The notes beneath the pieces are model-generated. The model was not told the DNA's origin. It was given only the letters and a program-made list of their open reading frames with translations, and made no database searches. Of a stretch of 64,000 bases of DNA, positions 6,676-13,643 are shown in pieces. Source of the stretch: a virus; the IMG/VR virus record IMGVR_UViG_3300032236_001613, positions 62,001-126,000 of that record. One strand, 5' to 3'. Each line of letters begins with the position of its first letter. The stretch's first letter is position 1. Position numbers and translations under genes: made by a program.

Positions 6676-7305
6676 TTAATCCTCTGTATCAAGTCCGGAT
6701 AATTCTCTCATTCGTCTTGTATTAAAAAATGCAATCATTTCACCTAATTTAGCAGGCAAAGATTCGGACAAGACAAATCTATAGTTTTTGAAAGATACTT
6801 CGTTTCCAAAATATTGATTCATTTCGTCTGCATTTTTAAATGTAACGCGACTCTGTCCAGGACTGTGTATATCATAGACAGAAACATAATGTCCTTGATT
6901 GAATAATCTTTTCCAAATAGCAAACCCTTCATCACTTAACTGGTCGTCGCTGATAATGCATACTGGATAGTGAGTATCTTTGAGTACAGCATTATACAAG
7001 TTACTAGCGTAAGGAGGATGCCCGCTGTAATTAGGATCTTTGCCTACTACGTTTACCAAAAGGTTTTGTGGTTTTTTGGAAAATTCTATAGCTAGAAATA
7101 TATGTGTTTCTGTACCATACCAGTAGTAAATTGTACTTTCTAATTCAATTTTGAACAAGTCTTTAGATAACTTTTTTGGGTGTATTCCAGAAGATAATAG
7201 TTCTTTCACGTTTTGAGAAATTATAGGGTACATATCGCCTATATTATTTCTTTTGGGCATCTCTGTCAACCATGACTGGTTGAAATCAGTTCTACTCGTA
7301 GTCAT
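6676..7305 (-). CDS. hypothetical protein
   Basis: 209 aa, AT-richer than its neighbours, suggesting separate origin. Mixed alpha/beta with short motifs such as YYWYGTETHIFLAIEF, ISDDQLSDEGFAIWKRLF and GHYVSVYD. The region LSDEG-x-AIWKRL-x-x-GH is a pattern I associate with phage hypothetical proteins but cannot assign to a function. Start at 7305, four bases after the upstream stop. Confidence 0.7.
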   Translation of the reverse strand: MTTSRTDFNQSWLTEMPKRNNIGDMYPIISQNVKELLSSGIHPKKLSKDLFKIELESTIYYWYGTETHIFLAIEFSKKPQNLLVNVVGKDPNYSGHPPYASNLYNAVLKDTHYPVCIISDDQLSDEGFAIWKRLFNQGHYVSVYDIHSPGQSRVTFKNADEMNQYFGNEVSFKNYRFVLSESLPAKLGEMIAFFNTRRMRELSGLDTED

Positions 7306-7308
7306 TCT

Positions 7309-7491
7309 TCAGCCCAAATCCGTTTTATAGCGAATGTGTACAGCAAAATCATAGGCTGCTTCAGGAGTCAAGCCTTTGGCTACAGCCCACCCAAGAGTCA
7401 AACTAAACCAATCTTGTGAACTGTCTGTATCGATTTCTGATGCTCTATCAGAGCATTCGGTTTTGAACAGTTCGATCAATTGTTCGTTCAT
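7309..7491 (-). CDS. small hypothetical protein
   Basis: 60 aa. N-terminus MNEQLIELFKTECSDRASEI recalls the MNERI... family encoded next door, but the rest differs (WFSLTLGWAVAKGLTPEAA). It overlaps the next start by one base. Part of the 8976-6472 operon. Confidence 0.65.
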   Translation of the reverse strand: MNEQLIELFKTECSDRASEIDTDSSQDWFSLTLGWAVAKGLTPEAAYDFAVHIRYKTDLG

Positions 7492-7697
7492 TATTCAACT
7501 CCGAAATGATGCTTCAAAATACTACCACGGCTAACAAATGGATGATCAGCATCCTTGTCCATAATATAAGCACATTCCTTGACAATCAACTGGGCGAAAT
7601 TTTTAATAAAAACTTCTTCCAAACTGTTGGCAAAATCAAATCCTGGCAGAGGTTTATATCCAGCCTGTTCAGCAAGTTCTCTAATTCGCTCGTTCAT
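7491..7697 (-). CDS. MNERI-family small phage protein
   Basis: 68 aa. MNERIRELAEQAG, FAQLIVKECA and a C-terminal LKHHFGVE mark a family of small, very common phage proteins of unknown function. Paralogue of 7972-8178 and related to 9030-9395. Overlaps the upstream gene by 4 bp (ATGA). Confidence 0.75.
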   Translation of the reverse strand: MNERIRELAEQAGYKPLPGFDFANSLEEVFIKNFAQLIVKECAYIMDKDADHPFVSRGSILKHHFGVE

Positions 7698-7975
7698 TCT
7701 TCAATTCCGAAATGTTTTAGGATCTCGTCTCGAAGTTCACCGTTGCGAAATTCGGTAGCAAAGTCGTCCACCAAATGCACATAAAGATACTGCATAGCCT
7801 GTTCGGATTTGGGCAGTTTCAGAAATTTCTTGATACGCCGCCGTTCTTCTTTACTATATTCCTTAAGGTGATCCTTATGCACATAAAAGCCATCTGGGTC
7901 GTAATAGTCAAATTCAAATTCCGTGGCAAGATTGTGACAGCGACTTTCCATGCTTTCAACAATATATTCGTTCAT
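7694..7975 (-). CDS. small protein of the MNE tandem set
   Basis: 93 aa starting MNEYIVESMESRC and ending in ILKHFGIEE like its neighbours; the middle is a charged insert (KEYSKEERRRIKKFLKLP). Probably a diverged member of the same tandem family. ATGA overlaps on both sides point to coupled translation. Confidence 0.7.
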   Translation of the reverse strand: MNEYIVESMESRCHNLATEFEFDYYDPDGFYVHKDHLKEYSKEERRRIKKFLKLPKSEQAMQYLYVHLVDDFATEFRNGELRDEILKHFGIEE

Positions 7976-8178
7976 TCTTTAACTCCAAAATAACGCTTCA
8001 AACGAACAGGATACTCACTTGCGGGAAAACGATGGTCGACAAAATCCTGTATAGTCTTAGCACATTCCATAACAATCAACTCTGCGAACTTTTCAATAGC
8101 CTCTTGATCCCAAGCATCAGGAGTACCGTCGCAATACAAACCTGCTTCCTCAGCGAGAGTGTGAATACGTTCGTTCAT
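7972..8178 (-). CDS. MNERI-family small phage protein
   Basis: 68 aa: MNERIHTLAEEAGL, FAELIVMECA and LKRYFGVKE. Paralogue of 7491-7697, same length, tandemly arranged. Function unknown. Confidence 0.75.
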   Translation of the reverse strand: MNERIHTLAEEAGLYCDGTPDAWDQEAIEKFAELIVMECAKTIQDFVDHRFPASEYPVRLKRYFGVKE

Positions 8179-8390
8179 TATTCAAAGACCTTAACAACTT
8201 CTTTATGCACCCGCTTGTCTGTCTGTAGGTATTCAACCCAGTTTTCAGCATCTGCGAGGTCGTGAAATTTACCATCTCGCTTAGTAGGATGCCAGATGTT
8301 AATCCAAAACAAGCCTAAACACTTGCTCTGTATCGCATACTGTGGGCGTCCGTAGTAGGCGCCGCTATGCTTAACAATACGGTATTTCAT
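8178..8390 (-). CDS. small hypothetical protein
   Basis: 70 aa, basic, predicted beta-rich: YYGRPQYAIQSKCLGLFWINIW followed by an acidic helix (DLADAENWVEYL). Similar layouts (strand-W...helix) occur in many short phage proteins. Coupled to both neighbours. Function unknown. Confidence 0.65.
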   Translation of the reverse strand: MKYRIVKHSGAYYGRPQYAIQSKCLGLFWINIWHPTKRDGKFHDLADAENWVEYLQTDKRVHKEVVKVFE

Positions 8391-8632
8391 GCTTCACCTT
8401 CTACTAATGACAAGTTGTATTCACGAATTATAGGCTTTTCATTATTGATAGAGCAAGGATCTTCCATCACGATAAGACGTGTGTCGTCGATAACATAGAT
8501 AACAGTTGGATCTTCTAGCCCTTCAAGAAAAACCCGATGCATCATAGCGTGTTTACTAACGCCCCACCAAGTAGGGTAATCGATCTTTTCCCAATCCAAC
8601 GAAAAAAGAAACAGGATAGGTGGTGCTTTCAT
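8387..8632 (-). CDS. small hypothetical protein
   Basis: 81 aa with a strand-rich core (VIYVIDDTRLIVMED). ATGA overlaps with both neighbours. No family recognised. Confidence 0.65.
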   Translation of the reverse strand: MKAPPILFLFSLDWEKIDYPTWWGVSKHAMMHRVFLEGLEDPTVIYVIDDTRLIVMEDPCSINNEKPIIREYNLSLVEGEA

Positions 8633-8976
8633 TCTTCAAACCTTTTCCAAAATTGCTGGTATGCCTCGAACTCTTTAGAAAATGCAGCATCCTTAGCCTT
8701 TTTTTCTTTTGCCAATCGTGCCTTATTAGCCTTGTTTTCTTTCGCTACCCGTGCCTTATATTCGCGGTCATTTTCTTCGCGTCGTTCATAGACGTTGATT
8801 GTATACTGACCAGGAACCTCTTCTGTTTCTTCGTGACGGAAGAAAAGTTCTCGGTTCTTATGAGTCTCCATAAGATCCTGAAGATTCTGGATAACCTGCA
8901 TAGGAGTTTTATTATGAAAGGTATGATACACGTATGCGTTACGAACCCAGCTTTCAATAATTTTACGGTCACTCAC
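8629..8976 (-). CDS. charged helical protein, first gene of operon
   Basis: 115 aa. Globular N-terminal half, then a very charged helix from about residue 65 (EREYKARVAKENKANKARLA) typical of a coiled coil. First gene of the nine-gene operon read from 9006-9033; AAGGAGTAGACCC precedes the ATG. Function unknown. Confidence 0.7.
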   Translation of the reverse strand: MSDRKIIESWVRNAYVYHTFHNKTPMQVIQNLQDLMETHKNRELFFRHEETEEVPGQYTINVYERREENDREYKARVAKENKANKARLAKEKKAKDAAFSKEFEAYQQFWKRFEE

Positions 8977-9005
8977 GGGTCTACTCCTTCTGTTTACATG
9001 CTAAC

Positions 9006-9033
9006 AGTATAGCAGGTTTTACCAAAAAGTCAA
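9006..9033 (-). promoter_or_regulatory. early sigma70 promoter (8976-6472 operon)
   Basis: TTGACT, 16-bp spacer TTTTGGTAAAACCTGC, TATACT. The stop TGA of gene 9030-9395 is inside the -35. Confidence 0.9.
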
Positions 9034-9395
9034 CCTGTAGGATTGTTGGATAGGCAATGCGGGCAGGGCATTACGTCTGTATTCGGCACCAAAATAATCC
9101 CAGCTCCGCCACATTCTGGGCAGGGATCTGAACCCCGCGCACGGATGGCTTTGAAAATTGCCATTTCGGCATCCCACACGGCAACCTCTTCAGCGTTTCC
9201 TTGGTTGCCGCAATCACAACGCTCGCAACTGCACGGACGCTTGTATTTAGGTTCGGCTAACTTCTCACACGCCTCGCGCTCATGGGCAGCGACAAGGTTG
9301 GCAAAGAGTTCAAAAGAGTCCCGTCCTTTAGACGAAAACATATAAAGATCAAACCCTGACTCTTCTACCAGTCTTAGGATGTCATCGCGGGTCAT
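9030..9395 (-). CDS. zinc-ribbon protein related to MNERI family
   Basis: 121 aa. MTRDDILRLVEESGFDLYMF and FANLVAAHEREACEKLA follow the pattern of the MNERI family, but the protein then carries two cysteine clusters: CSCERCDCGN (about residues 55-64) and CPECGGAG...CPHCL near the C-terminus, likely binding zinc. ATGA overlap with 9392-9610. Confidence 0.75.
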   Translation of the reverse strand: MTRDDILRLVEESGFDLYMFSSKGRDSFELFANLVAAHEREACEKLAEPKYKRPCSCERCDCGNQGNAEEVAVWDAEMAIFKAIRARGSDPCPECGGAGIILVPNTDVMPCPHCLSNNPTG

Positions 9396-9610
9396 CCGAA
9401 TGATCTCCTTGCATCATGTTCGTTGTCAAACATCTTGCAGCCCCAGTAAGTGAGAGCCTGTGCGTTGAAATAGCCAGGCTCACCCTTAGCCTTGTTCCAT
9501 GCTGCACAGGCTTCTGCAAAACTCTCTGCCTCGTACAGTCCACAAAATTCTGCACCGGAAGAATTACCCGTTGCAGCGTAACCTTCCATCCAGACTTCAT
9601 ATTGTTTCAT
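9392..9610 (-). CDS. small hypothetical protein
   Basis: 72 aa: MKQYEVWMEGYAATGNSSGAEF, then an alanine-rich helix (ESFAEACAAWNKA) and a short C-terminal WGCKMFDNEHDA. The layout (strand, GxY region, EA-rich helix) is common in short phage proteins. Overlaps the next gene by 4 bp. Confidence 0.7.
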   Translation of the reverse strand: MKQYEVWMEGYAATGNSSGAEFCGLYEAESFAEACAAWNKAKGEPGYFNAQALTYWGCKMFDNEHDARRSFG

Positions 9611-9622
9611 TGGTATCTACTT

Positions 9623-9796
9623 TTAAACGTAGCCCAACCACTGAGCTCCCCAACCTAGTGCACCGATTGCACACAATACGCTACCTAGGCCCAACAAAAT
9701 TCTAGCCCAGATGGGCAATATCTTGAATGCAATAGCTTCATAGCCCAAAGACACAAATAAGAACAAATAACAAATAGCTACAATTAACGGTTTCAT
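9623..9796 (-). CDS. small two-helix membrane protein
   Basis: 57 aa, read directly from the minus strand. Two hydrophobic segments: residues 3-18 (PLIVAICYLFLFVSLG) and 33-50 (ILLGLGSVLCAIGALGWG). AAAGGAGCAG lies before the ATG at 9796 and a promoter lies at 9823-9851. First gene of a three-gene transcript to 9030. Confidence 0.7.
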   Translation of the reverse strand: MKPLIVAICYLFLFVSLGYEAIAFKILPIWARILLGLGSVLCAIGALGWGAQWLGYV

Positions 9797-9822
9797 CTTT
9801 CTGCTCCTTTCAATGTAGAAGT

Positions 9823-9851
9823 ATTATAGCAGATCGAGATTAAGAGAACAA
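9823..9851 (-). promoter_or_regulatory. sigma70 promoter for 9623-9796 operon
   Basis: Perfect TATAAT with a weak -35 (TTGTTC) at 17 bp. Confidence 0.6.
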
Positions 9852-10145
9852 CCTCTTATACCAGGGCTGTTCATCATTGACAACTTGTGGTTGTGTATTA
9901 AGAGTGGCGGCGTGCAACTCTCTATTTTGATAGCGCAACCCTTGATTCTCACGAGTGATGTCTAACAAATCATCTCGGCAAGATGCTAGGAGAGTTTCAA
10001 GCTCTTGGTTAAGAGCCTTCAAACGTTCGATAATAGTGCGTTGGCTAACGAACATGGCTTCGTAGTCAGCTAAACGCTGCTCTGCAGTAGGCTGTGTCTT
10101 TTCCAGCTCTTCTTTTTTACGCTGTTCGAATGTAGGTGCTGCCAT
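9840..10145 (-). CDS. coiled-coil protein
   Basis: 101 aa. Residues 5-75 are helical with heptads (TIIERLKALNQELETLLASC) and the C-terminus is PWYKRLFS, similar to the aromatic tail of 3005-3373. AGGAGC precedes the start. It lies right behind a terminator, so expression depends on read-through or an unseen promoter. Confidence 0.7.
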   Translation of the reverse strand: MAAPTFEQRKKEELEKTQPTAEQRLADYEAMFVSQRTIIERLKALNQELETLLASCRDDLLDITRENQGLRYQNRELHAATLNTQPQVVNDEQPWYKRLFS

Positions 10146-10156
10146 TTCATGCTCCT

Positions 10157-10187
10157 AAAAAAAATGGGCAGTTTAATGACCTGCCCA
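10157..10187 (-). terminator. rho-independent terminator
   Basis: Minus-strand stem TGGGCAG / CTGCCCA with a 9-nt loop, followed by eight T. It lies 11 bp after the stop of 10198-10398 and limits transcription into the coiled-coil gene. One of few clear terminators in the early region. Confidence 0.9.
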
Positions 10188-10197
10188 GGTCGGTTAA

Positions 10198-10398
10198 TCA
10201 TCCGGCTACAGCATTGTTCCGGACAATCGACTCGGCTTCGTTACCATAAAGCCCATTAGCAGCCTTGATGGAGATCTGCTCACGCAAACCACCCGACTCA
10301 GTGCCGTTGCCCGAAAGCATACGAGCCACTGCATGGATGCTGTGGAAGCGACGGATAACGCCCGACGGATGGGTAACAAAAATTCGACGATTAGTCAT
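10198..10398 (-). CDS. small conserved protein, paralogue of 1-132
   Basis: 66 aa. IFVTHPSGVIRRFHSIHAVA then RMLSGNGTESGGLREQIS; the core is nearly identical to the partial gene at the left edge. AGGAG precedes the ATG; promoter at 10447-10475 and a terminator right after. Function unknown. Confidence 0.8.
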   Translation of the reverse strand: MTNRRIFVTHPSGVIRRFHSIHAVARMLSGNGTESGGLREQISIKAANGLYGNEAESIVRNNAVAG

Positions 10399-10446
10399 TT
10401 CAAACTCCTTGTGTATCTAAAAGGTTTAATCTAACTCAACAGAACT

Positions 10447-10475
10447 ATTATAGCAAAACTCTCAATCTAAGTCAA
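10447..10475 (-). promoter_or_regulatory. sigma70 promoter for 10198-10398
   Basis: TTGACT, 17 bp, TATAAT; spacer differs from the common form. Confidence 0.85.
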
Positions 10476-10477
10476 CC

Positions 10478-10759
10478 TCAAACCTTAATAACGCCATGGT
10501 TATAACGAGTCTCCAGTACATCGTAAAACTCGTCAACAGCAGCAAAAAACCGGCAATGACGCGGGCTAGCCAAACGTCCTGCAGCCTTAGCACGCCCATA
10601 GGCCCGATTGAAGTTATCGTGCTCGCTACAAATAGCAACCGCATAATCGATACCTTCGGGCTTTTCAATAAAGGCCACAGTGGCTCCACCACGGCTTTCA
10701 ATCTTTCCGTCCAGATCACGGTTACGATAGTGAATGTACTTGATCTTAGGTGTATTCAT
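10478..10759 (-). CDS. conserved small phage protein
   Basis: 93 aa. RNRDLDGKIESRGGATVAFI, YAVAICSEHDNFNRAYGRAKAAGRL and a C-terminal acidic/aromatic helix (FFAAVDEFYDVLE) match a small phage protein type I have seen often, without known function. An unrelated overlapping frame (10462-10719) is rejected. GGAG precedes the start. Confidence 0.75.
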   Translation of the reverse strand: MNTPKIKYIHYRNRDLDGKIESRGGATVAFIEKPEGIDYAVAICSEHDNFNRAYGRAKAAGRLASPRHCRFFAAVDEFYDVLETRYNHGVIKV

Positions 10760-10790
10760 CTGTCCATCTCCTTTCTGTTTGTGTCTAAGT

Positions 10791-10819
10791 ATTATACTAT
10801 GGTTTTACCAAAAGGTCAA
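10791..10819 (-). promoter_or_regulatory. early sigma70 promoter for 10478-10759
   Basis: TTGACC, 17-bp spacer TTTTGGTAAAACCATAG, TATAAT. The TGA stop of 10816-11355 is nested in the -35. Confidence 0.92.
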
Positions 10820-11355
10820 GTAATTTTTCTCGAAACAATAAAAGTATCATCTGCACAGTTATATAGCAATGATTCCTTAATTTGTTTCGATACGTTAAAA
10901 GTTTTCGGCATCTCGAACTCATCACTTCCTTGATTATTTTTAGCTCGTGCACCCGTATAACGAGTTTGAGATATTATATTCTTTAGATCATATCCTTTAG
11001 ACTTTGCATATTCTTTAATTTGTCGCTTTAACCACCTAATACCGGCGGTTCCTATGTCTACCCCATTATATTGAGTTCCTAAACTAGTATGAACAATTTT
11101 ATTGTTACTGGGATGGTCAACTGGTGCTATATTTCCAATGTCAATGGATCCATTTTTAGAAAGTGAGAATGACGCAATTACCAATGGTCTATTGCTAGAC
11201 TTTTCAATCACTTTGGCATAATAGTGCCCTGGTATATCCTTAACTTGTTCGAAAGTAATAGATAGCTCTTGTTCTGGATTCTTATACGATTCTAGTATCA
11301 ATATTGAATTAATGTTGATAAAAAAGAATTTGCTTTCTATTTCATGTAGTCTCAT
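10816..11355 (-). CDS. late-promoter hypothetical protein in early region
   Basis: 179 aa, AT-rich compared with its neighbours. It starts MRLHEIES, resembling but not fully matching the capsid-targeting-like N-termini of region 2, and is preceded by a T4-type late promoter word TTAAATAT (11374-11379) and an SD-like TAGGA. The middle (HTSLGTQYNGVDIGTAGIRW, LKRQIKEYAKSKGYDLKNI) recalls acetyltransferase-like phage proteins, but I cannot assign it. Confidence 0.65.
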   Translation of the reverse strand: MRLHEIESKFFFININSILILESYKNPEQELSITFEQVKDIPGHYYAKVIEKSSNRPLVIASFSLSKNGSIDIGNIAPVDHPSNNKIVHTSLGTQYNGVDIGTAGIRWLKRQIKEYAKSKGYDLKNIISQTRYTGARAKNNQGSDEFEMPKTFNVSKQIKESLLYNCADDTFIVSRKIT

Positions 11356-11373
11356 TCCTACGACCTTTTGCTA

Positions 11374-11379
11374 TATTTA
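11374..11379 (-). promoter_or_regulatory. T4-type late promoter word TAAATA
   Basis: GTTAAATATAGC on the minus strand, 18 bp before the start at 11355, with an SD between. Confidence 0.5.
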
Positions 11380-11384
11380 ACTCC

Positions 11385-12029
11385 TTAGTGTGCATAGTAG
11401 CTAGTGTTCTGTACGCTGTCGTCCCAGCAGGCGCGGCAGTTACCGCACTCATTGTCTTGAAAGCGGCTAGGGCAATCGTAGCCGTGTGCAGCACCATTCT
11501 TATGCACGGTTGAGGTATGCTCAAAGCCCTTAGGCGGCTCTGCGTCCATTTGCTGGGCACTCATACGGATTACAAGATTGCGTGGACGGCTGCGAAGTCG
11601 AAGGAACTCGCGCACCATACCAAACTCACGGGTAGGCAACCAATGCTCAACCCAAGGAGTCTGCTCTGCTACTTCGGCAATCATCTGCAAGTGATCTACA
11701 CTCTGCAGGTCGCCGCTATCGTGCCAACGGAAGTGTGTTTCACCTTTCAGTAGGCGCACCATAGCAGCAATCCAAGTGTCGCGAGTAACAGTATTGAGCA
11801 GAGCTTCTGCCAAACGAGCATGACGACGGTTGTGTGCTGCCTTAGTGTTGGGTAGTGAATACATTCCGCGCATAGCGTAACACTGGTGGCAGGTGCTGCC
11901 TTCTACTTGGCGCAGGATGCTACCAGTTTGGCAACGGGTAGCACTAAGCCCAAAGCTCTTGCCCGGCATTTTGCTAGGATTGCTGAGTCCACCAACAAAC
12001 TCTGCTGCCTCTGCTTTGGTCCTAAACAT
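11385..12029 (-). CDS. GP88 family protein
   Basis: 214 aa from the ATG at 12029 (AAGGAG at 6-nt spacing; a TTG two codons earlier is possible). Features of the phage GP88 family: N-terminal LSNPSKMPG-x-S-x-GLSA, GSTCHQCYAMRGMYS, RWHDSGDLQSVDHL, WLPTREFGMV and NLVIRMSAQ, plus a C-terminal Cys cluster CPSRFQDNECGNCRACW that may bind a metal. Biochemical role unknown. Good promoter at 12059-12087. Confidence 0.85.
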   Translation of the reverse strand: MFRTKAEAAEFVGGLSNPSKMPGKSFGLSATRCQTGSILRQVEGSTCHQCYAMRGMYSLPNTKAAHNRRHARLAEALLNTVTRDTWIAAMVRLLKGETHFRWHDSGDLQSVDHLQMIAEVAEQTPWVEHWLPTREFGMVREFLRLRSRPRNLVIRMSAQQMDAEPPKGFEHTSTVHKNGAAHGYDCPSRFQDNECGNCRACWDDSVQNTSYYAH

Positions 12030-12058
12030 AGCCAACTCCTTACTGTTACTGTAGGAAT

Positions 12059-12087
12059 AGTATACTATGGTTTTACCAAAAGGTCAA
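12059..12087 (-). promoter_or_regulatory. early sigma70 promoter (GP88 gene)
   Basis: TTGACC, 17-bp spacer TTTTGGTAAAACCATAG, TATACT. The TGA of 12084-12527 is nested in the -35. Confidence 0.9.
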
Positions 12088-12527
12088 GCCAATTCTTTCT
12101 TCTTGGCTCGGACTCGGGCTGTTCCCTTCTTAGTATGACGCACCATGCGAGCGTAACGATGCTGCCCCATCAAGATTTGGATACGACCTTCAAACCCGTC
12201 CTTAATAGGAACGCTCCCAGTTTCAATTTTGAAGTTGTTCTTGTCAAACCACTGAAGCCACTCGTAAAGTTCGGCTTCGGCTTCCTCACCGCGGCTCAAT
12301 ACTGCCACGCAGGGATGCTTATGATAGGCGTTCTCCGGACACCAAACGACGCCATTCTTATCTGCTCGTTTGTAGTCCTCGTCGTACCATGCATAGTCTG
12401 GATAATTACCGTCGACTACAATGCCCACGCAATGCCGCCCGATGCCTACTTCGCCTTCGAGATCCAGTTGACAGTTATTCTTAGCAGCCCAAACCGCCAT
12501 CCAAGTAATCTTTTCATCGCGTGTCAT
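12084..12527 (-). CDS. hypothetical phage protein
   Basis: 147 aa. MTRDEKITWMAVWAAKN, a central HCVGIVVDGNYPDYAWYDED, a CPENAYHKHPCVAVL segment with possible metal-binding Cys/His, and a very basic C-terminus (RHTKKGTARVRAKKKELA) that could bind nucleic acid. No family recognised. Single-gene cassette. Confidence 0.7.
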   Translation of the reverse strand: MTRDEKITWMAVWAAKNNCQLDLEGEVGIGRHCVGIVVDGNYPDYAWYDEDYKRADKNGVVWCPENAYHKHPCVAVLSRGEEAEAELYEWLQWFDKNNFKIETGSVPIKDGFEGRIQILMGQHRYARMVRHTKKGTARVRAKKKELA

Positions 12528-12557
12528 TGTATTACTCCTTGCTCTAACTATGAGTAT

Positions 12558-12585
12558 ATTATAACAGGTTTTACCAAATGGTCAA
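12558..12585 (-). promoter_or_regulatory. early sigma70 promoter for 12084-12527
   Basis: TTGACC, 16-bp spacer ATTTGGTAAAACCTGT, TATAAT. TGA of 12582-12923 nested in the -35. Confidence 0.9.
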
Positions 12586-12923
12586 ACACAATCTGAGACA
12601 AATTCTGTGTCAGGTGCAACCAGCGTTTCTACAAACCAAGTACCGCCTGTGCCCTGAGTATGCTCTTGTGCGTAGTCTTCTGCAGACTCTACGCTAGGAA
12701 ACGGGCCCGCAAAGTTAAATCCCTTGACAGGATCTCCATGTACTACAACAAGATCCACATTATCATCTTGTCCATCAACATTGGGCGTCCGCATCATGAC
12801 TACAAACCATGCAGCGGCTGTGCAGTACTCCCCGCCATAGTCGTAGGCTGCTTCTTCTTGATCAAAAGGCCCGATAAACTCGAAGCCGCTAGAAAGGTCA
12901 CCAAATAATATAACAAACTGCAT
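12582..12923 (-). CDS. internally duplicated small protein
   Basis: 113 aa made of two copies of one unit: FVILFGDLSSGFEFIGPF with a WFV strand, and LVVVHGDPVKGFNFAGPF with a WFV strand (about residues 3-45 and 57-105). Each unit is strand-G-F-x-F-x-GPF-helix-strand. Function unknown; 14650-14844 carries a single similar IGPFESKEAC unit. Confidence 0.75.
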   Translation of the reverse strand: MQFVILFGDLSSGFEFIGPFDQEEAAYDYGGEYCTAAAWFVVMMRTPNVDGQDDNVDLVVVHGDPVKGFNFAGPFPSVESAEDYAQEHTQGTGGTWFVETLVAPDTEFVSDCV

Positions 12924-12949
12924 AGACAGTCTCCTTTTGCTATGAGTAT

Positions 12950-12977
12950 ATTATAACAGGTTTTACCAAAAAGTCAA
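12950..12977 (-). promoter_or_regulatory. early sigma70 promoter for 12582-12923
   Basis: TTGACT, 16-bp spacer TTTTGGTAAAACCTGT, TATAAT. Confidence 0.9.
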
Positions 12978-12987
12978 GACCTGTGTT

Positions 12988-13353
12988 CTAAAGAGTCAAA
13001 CCTTCGACACCATTTTTCCGAGGTTGCCAGATACACTGGCTCCACTGAACTAGTTCTCGGTCATTCCTGTCATCGTAGGGTTCTAACCATGCCACAGGCA
13101 CCGCGTAAGACATAGGCCTGCCACTATGAGTGGAAGTTCCCCGATCAATCTGCCTACCGTCGGCCAGCACAGCAGTGAGGTCGTGCACGTCACAGGTGAT
13201 GCGTTGCCCGCCTGTTGTCTCTACAGTGGCGTGCCTGGCAGGTGCTCGCACCACAGCGTATTGCAGTTCATCGGGCGGTGGCGTGCCCTGCTGGTCAATC
13301 TGAATCACACGGACCCGTTGTCCAACTTTAAATCCCGTACTCATATTAAACAT
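12988..13353 (-). CDS. KVGxRVR / CIWQP domain protein
   Basis: 121 aa. FKVGQRVRVIQIDQQG near the N-terminus suggests an SH3-like barrel; the C-terminal part has EPYDDRNDRELVQW then QCIWQP. Both marks are shared with 2459-3001, which adds a membrane anchor. A second ATG at 13344 is nearly as good a start. Function unknown. Confidence 0.7.
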   Translation of the reverse strand: MFNMSTGFKVGQRVRVIQIDQQGTPPPDELQYAVVRAPARHATVETTGGQRITCDVHDLTAVLADGRQIDRGTSTHSGRPMSYAVPVAWLEPYDDRNDRELVQWSQCIWQPRKNGVEGLTL

Positions 13354-13376
13354 TTTCTCCTTGCTAGTGTCTGTGT

Positions 13377-13404
13377 ATTATAGCAGGTTTTACCAAGAAG
13401 TCAA
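13377..13404 (-). promoter_or_regulatory. early sigma70 promoter for 12988-13353
   Basis: TTGACT, 16-bp spacer TCTTGGTAAAACCTGC, TATAAT. Confidence 0.9.
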
Positions 13405-13643
13405 GTGCTTCTCTCTGCTGGCGGTGTTTGTCATCTCACCACAAACAATTATGTGGTATCCGCATCCCAACACAGAGAGACTTTCGTGTGCCAACGCCCG
13501 TTAGGTTAGACGGCAGTATTGCTACTGGAGACCATTGACAGTCATTCTCGCGAATGATATGTTGTTCTCAAACCACCCGTGGTTGTCACACCACTTCATC
13601 ATGCGGGTCACATTAGTGGCTGACTAAGCCACGTGGTCTTTAA
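13405..13643 (-). other. no clear gene; inverted repeats, possible structured RNA
   Basis: About 240 bp between 13644 and the next promoter. On the minus strand it has a hairpin GTGGCT-TAGTC-AGCCAC, an ACCACA/TGTGGT hairpin, and TCTCTCTG / CAGAGAGA that can close a long-range stem at 13414-13488. A 26-codon frame (MMKWCDNHGWFENN...) has no good ribosome site. TTGACA-17-TATGTT on the plus strand near 13536 is a weak promoter match. No family recognised. Confidence 0.35.

Noticed and set aside
10462-10719. Hydrophobic 85-codon minus-strand frame overlapping 10478-10759
   Set aside because: Different frame of the same DNA; the other frame has the SD, the promoter and a recognised phage protein pattern.
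11886-12596. 236-codon plus-strand frame opposite the GP88 gene and its upstream neighbour
   Set aside because: It crosses two well-supported minus-strand genes and their promoter, has no ribosome site and atypical composition.
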